Shown: positions 56,099-64,000 of the stretch, piece after piece | Layout: every line of letters begins with the position of its first letter | Position numbering within the stretch: the first letter of the stretch is position 1 | Source of the DNA: Undaria pinnatifida | Lineage: Eukaryota > Sar > Phaeophyceae > Laminariales > Alariaceae | DNA length: 64,000 nt | Direction of reading: 5' to 3' | Assembly: GCA_012845835.1 (NCBI GenBank) | Contig: JABAKD010000029.1 | Span: 1,126,970 to 1,190,969 of the forward strand | Position numbers and translations under genes: made by a program | Notes under the pieces: generated by a model | Seen by the model: the letters and a program-made list of their open reading frames with translations, nothing else | Database searches by the model: none | Told to the model about the DNA's origin: nothing

Positions 56099-56193
56099 TT
56101 AACGACTTCACTACACTGGAAACCCTTTTTTTTACAAAATTACCTGATATTAGTATATATCTAGGGAGAACATTTGGGGCTCTAATGGGGTTA
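56099..56193. mobile_element. short TTAA element, decayed
   Basis: 'ctacactggaaaccctttttt', 'caaaattacctgatattagt', 'tttggggctctaatggggtt'. Confidence 0.6.
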
Positions 56194-56199
56194 CGAGGG

Positions 56200-57050
56200 A
56201 AAAAAAAAAAAAAATCGTCAAGTGAGGAGCGTCAGAAAAAGAGAAAAAAAGGGCACACCTTCACTGCTGTACAAGTCGTAGCGTGTGCCAGTAGTAGCAT
56301 GTGTCACGCCTCCATGTGTGTGTTGGACACGATACCTCTTTAGGCGCCTTGGGCGCGATAAGATGATAGCGATCCATCCCCCGCCGCGCTTTGCTCTTTG
56401 GCGGTACGATAAGCGGTTCTTGAGTGCGGTTCTAAGGTATTCCCGACAGGTTGGAACTCAAAAATCTGCAGTAACATCGATTTTTGTAAAACTATTTCAA
56501 ATACGTCATCTGTGAGTTGACGGTAAGTTCAAGGGTCGAATACCTATTCATTCTGGAAAAATAAACATTGAGGTAGCAGTTCTTGAGTGCGGTTCTCAGG
56601 CATTACTGACACGGTCGCTCTCAAAGCTGGGGTAACACGCACACTTGATAGAAACACAAGACAGCTCGCTCCCGGGGGCCTGTCTTACGGGGGAAAAAAA
56701 AACTCAAGCTCACCACACTTCGACGTATTTTCATACACGACGTCATGTCGCGTGTCAATTGCATTCGCAATCCAGACCCGACTACTAGAGCTAATCACCG
56801 ATCCGTCGACAACTCCTCCCCTTTAGCGAACGGCACCCCCCGATCAACAACCGCTCCCCTCTGCCCCCCGAAACAAGAGCCAGCCGCAACCAAGCAGCTA
56901 ACAGCGCGCCCAACAAATCATATCGCGAGCCGTACCCCATTAGTTGAATTTGCCCCCGGAAAGAAGGACCAGCCGCAGCAAACTAGCTAACATCGCGCAC
57001 CACGAATTAACCTTTTGGGACTACTACATCTTGATTATATCTTGATTATA
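56200..57050. other. no supported gene
   Basis: A short copy of the 'ctcaccacacttc-acgtatt' repeat lies at 56705-56790. The frames at 56285 and 56587 have no recognised content. Confidence 0.5.
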
Positions 57051-57056
57051 GTATAG

Positions 57057-57323
57057 GACTACGATAGAGGTGCGCCACTTTTCTCTGTGGTTCCTCTCGA
57101 TTTCGGAGCTTGAGACCTCTCCCAAAAACCCATTTGGAGAAAAATCAAAACTGCTACCCTACCTACCGGATGAAAACATCCCATGGCCTACGTCCACGGC
57201 AATAATCACGCAAAACACTAGCGTATTATTTTTCTTTTTTTTTTCCGACGGTTTGGGGTTAAGGAGCCCTGTCGTTCACAAAACAATTTTCATACGAAAA
57301 GTGTCATCTATACCGTAGCACGC
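57057..57323. mobile_element. GACGCGTGCTAC-family MITE, left end decayed
   Basis: 'ggactacgatagaggtgcgcc', 'gacctctcccaaaaaccc', 'gatgaaaacatcccatggcc', 'aaggagccctgtcgttcac', ending accgtagcacgc. It continues into a C homopolymer field (57323-57372). Confidence 0.8.
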
Positions 57324-57822
57324 CCCCCCCCCCCCCCCCCCCCCTTCCCCCCCTTCCCCCCCCCCCCCCCCCGGCAAGAGCGCGATTCGCAACCAATTAG
57401 CTAACAGCGCGCCCCCCGAAGTAAGGCGCGGGCCGCATCCCACCAGCCAACCCCCCCCCCTCCCCGAAATAGGCACGAGTAGGTTACACCTCATTAGCTA
57501 ACCTTGCCCCCGAAAAAAAGTTGCGAGCCGCAGCCCATTGCCAATTTTTTTCCCTCCCAAAATAGAGCCGGGAGGGGCACCCCAACAACTTTGTTCTTGC
57601 AAACGTGGTCAACAGTAGGGTATACTTCAAGAATACTGGTTTGGTACCCGGGTGACAAATCCGACTGTTTTGGATCATACCCGGGTAAATACCCGGGTAT
57701 CCTGAGAGTACATACCCTACCAAAAACACCAGTGAAAGTCCCCCCCCCCCCGACATAAGTCGCAACCCACACCCCAATAGCTAACAATCCCCCCCCCCAA
57801 AAAAAAAAATCGCAAGTTTAGC

Positions 57823-57941
57823 TCATAATTCAGCGGTTGCCTGGACCGCGGGCCCCTGCACCTCGATCAACTCTAGCTCGAACACCAGCACAGCGCCGGG
57901 CGTGATCAAAGCTGAGCGCCCGCTGTCGCCGTATGCCAGTT
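57823..57941 (-). CDS. FKBP-type peptidyl-prolyl cis-trans isomerase, terminal exon
   Basis: Last exon of a protein-folding enzyme that isomerises X-Pro bonds. After the acceptor gtcgcgtgcag, two bases (AA) complete a Glu codon, then LAYGDSGRSALITPGAVLVF, ELELIEVQGPAVQATAEL and TGA at 57825-57823. This is the end of the FKBP fold: '(P)ELAYG------I-P-A-LVFEVELL-I', including the active-site Tyr of AYG and the Phe of LVFE. The preceding intron must be phase 1. No other FKBP exon is recognised up to 64000, so the gene probably continues beyond the window or across a long intron. A short 10-residue tail follows the fold. Confidence in family is high for so short an exon; cellular location is unknown. 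Confidence 0.8.
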
Positions 57942-58284
57942 CTGCACGCGACAGTCGAGGGCGAGGGGGGACGGAGGGGGGACGGGAGGAATAATCAGTG
58001 GTGGGTGGGTGTGTGGAGAATGCCCACTATCGACCGATTCTACGATAGACCCCCCCCCAAAAAACCAGCGATTTTCTTTTTTTTTTCTTCAACGAACGTT
58101 TCATGGCTGCTCGACATAAGGAAGGATACTATTGAAAATCAATTTCTCCATACATTTTCTAGCGTGCAAAGATCTATCGATCGATGACGTCGGGGTGTCG
58201 AGGGACACCGTCTTTCGGGAGGTACGACCGACGAGCTGCTGGTTTTGAAACCGGCGATTTCGTTAAAGGAAAGTTGGGGGGGGG

Positions 58285-58680
58285 GCTACCGTAGAACCAT
58301 TCTATCATGCATGGCTGCAGTTTCAATACCACATGATATACCCTCGCATTCTTGCAAAGGAGTGGGTAGGGGAATGGAGGGGCGGTCACATGGTTTCGGA
58401 AGAAGGGGGTGGGGTGGGGGGGGCGGGGGGTGTACACGATATTCATGCATGGTCGCAGTCGTATGACCATAGATCCTCGCATTCCTATAACGCCGGGACG
58501 AAGTATGTCGGGTTTTCACCGACCAAGCAGAGGGTGGGGTGGGGGCGGGGGGCGGGGGAGGGGTACTCATCGTTGCTTGCCTTAGATATTTCACCATTGA
58601 AGGCGCATCTCTTTTGAGACGCATCACTCTTCCTGCACCTAATAGAGACACCAACAGTTTCGGACGCTCAGTACCTTTCT
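58285..58680 (+). repeat. poly-G-flanked dispersed repeat, three pieces
   Basis: 'catgcatggctgcagtttca', 'ttcatgcatggtcgcagtcg', 'gtatgaccatagatcctcgc', 'gtcgggttttcaccgacc', G-rich spacers, then 'gtactcatcgttgcttgcct' (matching 1596-1625). Confidence 0.65.
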
Positions 58681-58711
58681 TCCAAATGTTACATACTATA
58701 CATACTTCGTA

Positions 58712-58810
58712 TTAACCCCTTAGAGACCGAAAACCCCTTCCAATACTATTTCCTAGTATTCCCCCCCCCCTCCTCCCAAAAAAGGGTTTCCAGTTGTAAA
58801 CTGTAAAGGC
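58712..58810. mobile_element. short TTAA element, decayed right end
   Basis: ttaaccccttagagaccga, a C-rich middle, 'agggtttccagttgtaaac'. Confidence 0.7.
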
Positions 58811-58819
58811 ATTGACGCA

Positions 58820-59160
58820 TTAGGAAATTCAGACGCAAAAAAAAACAAGAAAAAAAATGACGATTGCAGCATCTATATGGGCCACGCGAAGCAAGCAGCC
58901 CGAGCTGCTGGTGCGGTAGAATATGATGCGTTCGAATTGCAACGCAAGAAAGAAGCTGCGAGGCAAGCGTGAGGCATGACGATATACACCCCGATTGCCT
59001 CAAGCTTTTTCTAGTAGACGCTTGATTAGGTCGCTCGCGCTCGTCGCTTTTGGGTACGTATACTGCAATCAAGATAAACTCAAGTCCCAAACGGGCTAAC
59101 CAGGACGCTTGTCGCTTTTTGGTATTTATGCTGCAATCAAGATACAACCAAGTCCCAATA
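58820..59160. other. no supported gene
   Basis: 59050-59165 contains an approximate pair of 'gctttt-ggta', 'actgcaatcaagata-a' and 'caagtccca-acgggct' stretches. Nothing else is recognised. Confidence 0.4.
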
Positions 59161-59164
59161 CGGC

Positions 59165-59254
59165 TTAACCCCTTTACAACTGGAAACCCGTTTTTGGGGA
59201 CAGCATTACTTGGATTTAGTATAGGGAGGGGTTCGGGGGCTCTAAAGGGGTTCA
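59165..59254. mobile_element. short TTAA element copy
   Basis: ttaacccctttacaactgga to 'ttcgggggctctaaagggg' then ttca (right TTAA mutated). Palindromic TACCTGGTA follows directly at 59262. Confidence 0.85.
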
Positions 59255-59847
59255 CCAGTACCTGGTAGAACCTACGTACTTCATCAGCTACCCTGTACCA
59301 GGTATTATACCGGTATCCCAGGAAATGCTTGTTTGAGACACTGTGTGTGAGGTGTAAGAGACGAACGGGATTATCCCCAGCAACGGTTGATGGAGTTGAT
59401 TGGTATTTAACGGGCTAGGGTTATTGATACAATCATAGTGTGTGTCAACCATTTTCTCCAACCAGTGAAGCTTTCGTATCCTCTTCATCGAAATAGTTAA
59501 TGTTTGCGGCACAACCTAATTTCACATTTTGACCTCTACATTCTCCACCAATCATTCCGTGTGTGTTATTTTACGCGAAACGTTCTTACCATCTCCTCAT
59601 CGCCCATCATCCAGGTGTTTCTTCAAAACTAGGACGAACATTCGTACTCCGGCGCTTTTTCTGGTCAAAATCCGACGGTCGTAAAAAATTGTACAGAATG
59701 TCTATACAGCAGTCAGTACCAGTGTATGACAAGAGCATACCCGGTATCTGGAGGGTATGTTTACCACTTACCAGGTAGTAGGTACATAGCACTTTTCGTC
59801 TTTCTCTGGGGTATTTTTTTCCCCTTTGTTCCCTCCTTGCGTGTCCA

Positions 59848-61121
59848 GGTTTTTGGCTCGTGTTCGGATTATCTTATTTTGGTTTTACTTTACTTTATTT
59901 TATTTCATTTTATTATGTTTCTTTTCCGAGCTTTGGCTCTCCTTTGCGGTTGGGTTGTTTCTTCGATTTCCCCTTCATTTTGTTTGTTTCATTTTTTGTT
60001 TTATTTTTATCTTTGTTTTTATTTGTTTTCTTATTTTGTTTTTTGTTTTTTGTTTTTGTTTTTGTTTTTGTTTTTGTTTATTTCGTATTTCTCTCTTCCA
60101 ATGTATTTCTGTTGCTGACGTATGTATGTTGTGCCTGTCGTACCCAGTGTGTGTGTGTGTGTGTGTGTGTGTTCTTCACATTAAACCGTTCTTCTACTCG
60201 TCGACATCCAGCACACCCAGTGTCCGTACTGATTCTTCACCCTAGAAAGATCAGCTCTGTGGTCACAAGCCACGACACAGAGATAATGCATCGTAATGCA
60301 TTCGACAACGCAATGTCATGCCCTAGTACTGGGTACGACAGGCACAACATACATACGTCAGCAACAGAAATACATTGGAAGAGAGAAATACGAATAAACA
60401 AAAACAAAAAACAAAAACAAAAAAACAAAAAACAAAATAAGAAAACAAATAAAAACAAAGATAAAAATAAAACAAAAAATGAAACAAACAAAATGAAGGG
60501 GAAATCGAAGAAACAACCCAACCGCAAAGGAGAGCCAAAGCTCGGAAAAGAAACATAATAAAATGAAATAAAATAAAGTAAAGTAAAACCAAAATAAGAT
60601 AATCCGAACACGAGCCAAAAACCCAGTACTAGGGCATGACATTGCGTTGTCGAATGCATTACGATGCATTATCTCTGTGTCGTGGCTTGTGACCACAGAG
60701 CTGATCTTTCTAGGGTGAAGAATCAGTACGGACACTGGGTGTGCTGGATGTCGACGAGTAGAAGAACGGTTTAATGTGAAGAACACACACACACACACCA
60801 GGTACCCGGTAGTATATACCTGTAGTCGAACAACTTACAACCTGAACCCTTCAAAACTGATCTACAATACGAGGCTGTTGTGTGTGTGTGTTCTTCACAT
60901 TAAACCGTTCTTCTACTCGTCGACATCCAGCACACCCAGTGTCCGTACTGATTCTTCACCCTAGAAAGATCAGCTCTGTGGTCACAAGCCACGACACAGA
61001 GATAATGCATCGTAATGCATTCGACAACGCAATGTCATGCCCTAGTACTGGGTACGACAGGCACAACATACATACGTCAGCAACAGAAATACATTGGAAG
61101 AGAGAAATACGAAATAAACAA
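59848..61121. repeat. interleaved inverted repeat, order A-B-A'-B'-spacer-B-a'
   Basis: A = 59848-60147 (T-rich); B = 60148-60333, beginning with (gt)n; A' = 60328-60623, reverse complement of A; B' = 60622-60798, reverse complement of B; spacer 60799-60879; B again 60880-61052; then the first ~70 bases of A' to 61121. Copies look essentially identical apart from T/A-run lengths, implying recent origin. Long frames inside the T-rich arms are compositional. Confidence 0.9.
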
Positions 61122-61289
61122 TTTGTGGAAGCTGAGGAGAGGCCATAAACCACACACATAGCCGTGCATACCATACCGGTATGTTACTATGTGTGAAACG
61201 CAAGCATTAGCAGGGGAGTCACTGACCTGTCTCCTTCACGAGGGCATGATCCACACCACACACCACACACCCCGAAACAACACGCACGG

Positions 61290-61370
61290 TGAAAGTATCA
61301 CACGCAGCTTGCAAAGATGAGTTTTGATACAATTTTTTCGTCCATCTCACAGCTGAGCTGAAACTTTCAA
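61290..61370. repeat. piece of the 'cagcttgcaaagatgagttt' dispersed repeat
   Basis: 'tatcacacgcagcttgcaaa', 'gatgagttttgata', 'ccatctcacagctgagctg'. A decayed inverted match is at 61755-61795. Confidence 0.6.
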
Positions 61371-61963
61371 TTTTTCTCTACACAACACGGCATTTTTTTG
61401 TATCACACGCAAGATGACCCCTCCCCCCCTCTCCTGACGAATATCATCTACGTTTTTCTAGATGACGAGAAGAAAGAGTGAAAAACGCCGAGCGATGCTT
61501 CTATGGAACGGTCTAAGGAGGTCTGTGGAACGGTCTCGGGCGAGACATTTACCAAAGCACCGTTTTGGTTGTGTACGCTTGCTATGGAGGAAACGTTATC
61601 TCTCGTATTATACATACGGTATGCTGTTGATGCTGCAACACAAGAAACAAGTGCACCGCGTTTTGAATCCATGCATCCCTTTGGGACTTATGAGAAAAAA
61701 ACAGCCGAAATTGTACGGCGATGTAAACGAAAAAAAAAAAAAAACACTTCTCGTACAGCAGCTGTGAAATCGAAGATTTCGTCGAAAATAGCCGCATGTA
61801 TAGATAGCGTGGCGATTACACAGGCGGCAACTCGAAGGAGCCCGGGCTGGTGGCGTAGGGTGGGATGCATGTGTGTGTTCTTCACATAAAAATGTTATTT
61901 CCACCTATCCGACATCCAGCACAACCTAGTGTCCGTGCCGATGCTTCCCCCCATTGACCCTTT

Positions 61964-62277
61964 TGGTAATCAATTATATCTTGATTATAGTATATCGTTG
62001 ATTACATCTTGATTGTAGTGTAGAGTTGATTATATTTCGATCATATGATAGCGTTGATTACATCTTGATTATAGCATAGCGTTGATTATATCTTGAATAT
62101 AGTATAACGTTGCTTATATCTTGACTATAGTATAGCGTTGGTTACATCTTGATTATAGTATAGCGTTGATTATATCTTGATTATAATACAGCGTTGATTT
62201 TATCTTCATTATAGTATAGCGTTAATTATATATTGATTATAGTACAGCGTTGATTATATCTTGACTTTAGTATAGCG
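61964..62277. repeat. ~28-30 bp minisatellite (gttgattatatcttgattat)
   Basis: About 11 units of gcgttgattatatcttgatt plus atagtata. Short runs of the same words recur at 57026-57055. Confidence 0.95.
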
Positions 62278-62324
62278 ACCAAAAAAAATGACGACTGTGA
62301 TATTTTCATGCGTGGACGAGTGGC

Positions 62325-62405
62325 TTGACCCCTTTTCAACTGGAAACCCGTTTTTGGGGACATTACTTGGATTAGTATACGGAGGGGTTAGGGGGAAGGG
62401 GTTAA
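62325..62405. mobile_element. short TTAA element, decayed left end
   Basis: 'cttgaccccttttcaactgg', 'aacccgtttttggggacatt', 'ggaggggttagggggaagg', ggttaa. A fragment of a further copy is at 62572-62630. Confidence 0.75.
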
Positions 62406-62749
62406 GCGCGCAGCAGCAGTACAGGCAGGGATAATGATGCCTGCACCCGTCCTTCTTTGCATTGTTGTGGATCGGACACCATGTTACATCATCGCCAACT
62501 ATTAATAGCGGTGGCGGGTGCCGTGATCGTCGGTTTTCGTCACCATTTTTTACTATGACGCCTCAAAGGGGTCAACACCTCTACAACTGCAAACCCGTTT
62601 TTTTTCAACAAATTACTTGGAATTTGAGAGACAAGCTCCGTGGACGCAAAACTGCAAAACACAAGAGACATCCATCGCAAACACAGCGTTCGTAAGATTA
62701 TTTGACAATGGTGCGTCGGATCGGATCAGAAACGCAAGGATACGCATTT

Positions 62750-62900
62750 CGATGCGACTCGACGGTGGAAGAAAGGGGTGGAGTCTTTTCGTGATGAAAA
62801 AAAAAGAAGGCGCGTACGGTAGAGGGGAGGGGAGAACAAAGCCTGTTTAGTGACCCCGGAACTGAGTTACGTCTCAGGGAGGGCGAAAGAAAAAGAAAAC
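62750..62900 (+). repeat. dispersed repeat (gcgactcgacgg family)
   Basis: 'gatgcgactcgacggtggaag', 'gcgtacggtagaggggagg', 'gtgaccccggaactgagttac'. A reverse copy is at 63770-63945. Confidence 0.7.
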
Positions 62901-63339
62901 CTGCGGAGACAGCAGATGGGACGACCAACCCCCTCCCCCCGATATTTCTACAGAAAATATACTGGTGCTCTCTTAACGACAGCAATGGTGTTTACAGCTT
63001 GTGACCACGGGAAGTTCATCTGTCCGTCAACAGTGACCATTTCCTAGAGAGGTGCGGATGTTTTGGGCGTCGTCGGACTGAAAAAACGGGCCAACGTGAA
63101 GGCAACCGCACGACCTGCAACAAACAGCAATGCCAGGCTGGGTAAAAATAACGGGACAACGTAAGTACGATGTCACAAAGGTCACGATAAAAAAAATACA
63201 ACTACAACCCGCAACAACAGCCATTAGTCATGTGGCCATAACCAGTAGTCAGTAGCAACAATGTGACCAATAACAGCAACAACAACAACAACAACAACAG
63301 AGTATGACCGCCACAGGAGTGCAGTTCCATTAGTCGCCG

Positions 63340-63640
63340 CGCGGCGGACGGACTGGCGGATTCGGGTAGGAAAGAGGGGAAACTATTCATAGCTTTTGGC
63401 GACAAAGACGAAAAGCCCAACCAAAAAGCCATTAGACACCACGAGGCGGACGGACCGGCGGAATCGGGTGGGCAAGGAGGGAAACTATTCACTAGCTATC
63501 GGCGAGAGAGACGAAAAGCCCAACCACAAAAGTAAAGCGACGAGACACCGCCGGGACCGGCTGGTTCGAGTGAGCAAGAGGGCCGACTATTAACTATCAT
63601 GCTAACCATCCACGAGGGAGGCTAAAGGCCCAAAGACAGC
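63340..63640. repeat. ~100-bp tandem repeat, three copies
   Basis: Shared 'gaaactattca', 'ggcgacaaagacgaaaagcc' (variants), 'caaccaaaa', 'gacaccacgaggcggacgg' and 'ggcggaatcgggtgggcaag'. Flanked by short caacaa tracts at 63268-63300 and 63690-63718. Confidence 0.85.
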
Positions 63641-63769
63641 GACACGAGAGACAGACACCGCCCGTACGGCCAATAAAAACCCAACCGGACACAGCAACAA
63701 CAGCAACAACAGCAGCAGAGTACAATTGCTTCATGAGCAGCAGCCCCGATGAGCCTTTTTTTGTTTCAT

Positions 63770-63945
63770 CCCATTTATGATCCTCGCACTACTCCCGCCC
63801 CCCCTCCCAGCAGTAACTCAGATCCGGGGTCACATAGCGGGCTCTCTCCTCCCCCCGCCCCACTACGGTACGTGCCTTCATTCTTAATGCGAGAATATTT
63901 CAGCATTTCTTGCCTGGCCGACTCGCGTCGAACTGTCGCCAGATG
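63770..63945 (-). repeat. dispersed repeat (gcgagtcgacgagg family), reverse orientation
   Basis: 'gtaactcagatccggggtca', 'gccccactacggtacgtgcc', 'ccgactcgcgtcgaactgtc'. Confidence 0.7.
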
Positions 63946-64000
63946 ATACCACAACGCGGACGGAGAGGGTAAACTATTCACGACCATAGCAGCTAACTAT

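Noticed and set aside
58174-58290. Upstream FKBP exon suggested by a VVPPE reading
   Set aside because: The terminal FKBP exon needs a phase 1 donor right after PP-G; here GAAAGA follows with no GT or GC donor, and the rest of the frame has no FKBP similarity.
59826-60659. Hydrophobic, Phe/Leu-rich frames resembling membrane proteins
   Set aside because: They arise from T-rich sequence in the arms of the inverted repeat and appear symmetrically on both strands.

Overview
This window is eukaryotic nuclear DNA. Recognisable coding sequence occurs only as short exons with GT-AG splice sites, separated by kilobase-scale introns full of microsatellites, minisatellites and small non-autonomous transposons. 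The enzyme evidence (a cycloartenol-type oxidosqualene cyclase), patches of TTAGGG/CCCTAA telomere-like repeat and the general texture fit a photosynthetic stramenopile, most likely a brown alga with a large repeat-rich genome. The species cannot be fixed from the sequence alone.

Three genes can be supported. (1) Minus strand, 33705 down to 1375: fourteen consecutive exons of an oxidosqualene cyclase, predicted to be cycloartenol synthase, the first cyclisation step of sterol synthesis. The splice phases of all fourteen exons agree. They total 1917 coding bases (639 codons). Roughly the last 200 residues lie beyond the left edge, and the 5' end of the first exon is uncertain. (2) Plus strand, 39107 to about 40403: two exons of a small NDUFA1/MWFE-type subunit of mitochondrial complex I. 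(3) Minus strand, 57941 to 57823: the last exon of an FKBP-type peptidyl-prolyl isomerase whose other exons are not recognised here. The genes are functionally unrelated and not co-regulated in any visible way.

Layout: 0-34 kb is the cyclase gene, with introns averaging about 2.3 kb; 34-39 kb is intergenic, with an AT-richer patch, a three-copy tandem duplication and a reverse-transcriptase remnant; 39-40.7 kb is the complex I gene; 40.7-57.8 kb and 58-64 kb are repeat fields.

The repeats fall into families that recur through the window: an ~85-90 bp element that inserts at TTAA (an occupied and an empty site can be compared within the window); an ~280 bp element with GACGCGTGCTAC inverted ends; two tRNA-derived SINE-like families; elements with GAGTCGGCA, CAGGGCTTTTCA and GGTA-CCCCGATTTAAGAGC type ends; a repeat ending in G/C homopolymers; and an unusual interleaved inverted repeat at 59.8-61.1 kb.

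The most unusual signal is that exon edges of the cyclase gene, with their splice sites, have been copied repeatedly into the adjacent introns (five exons affected, about ten copies). The tail of the complex I gene shows a similar nearby copy.
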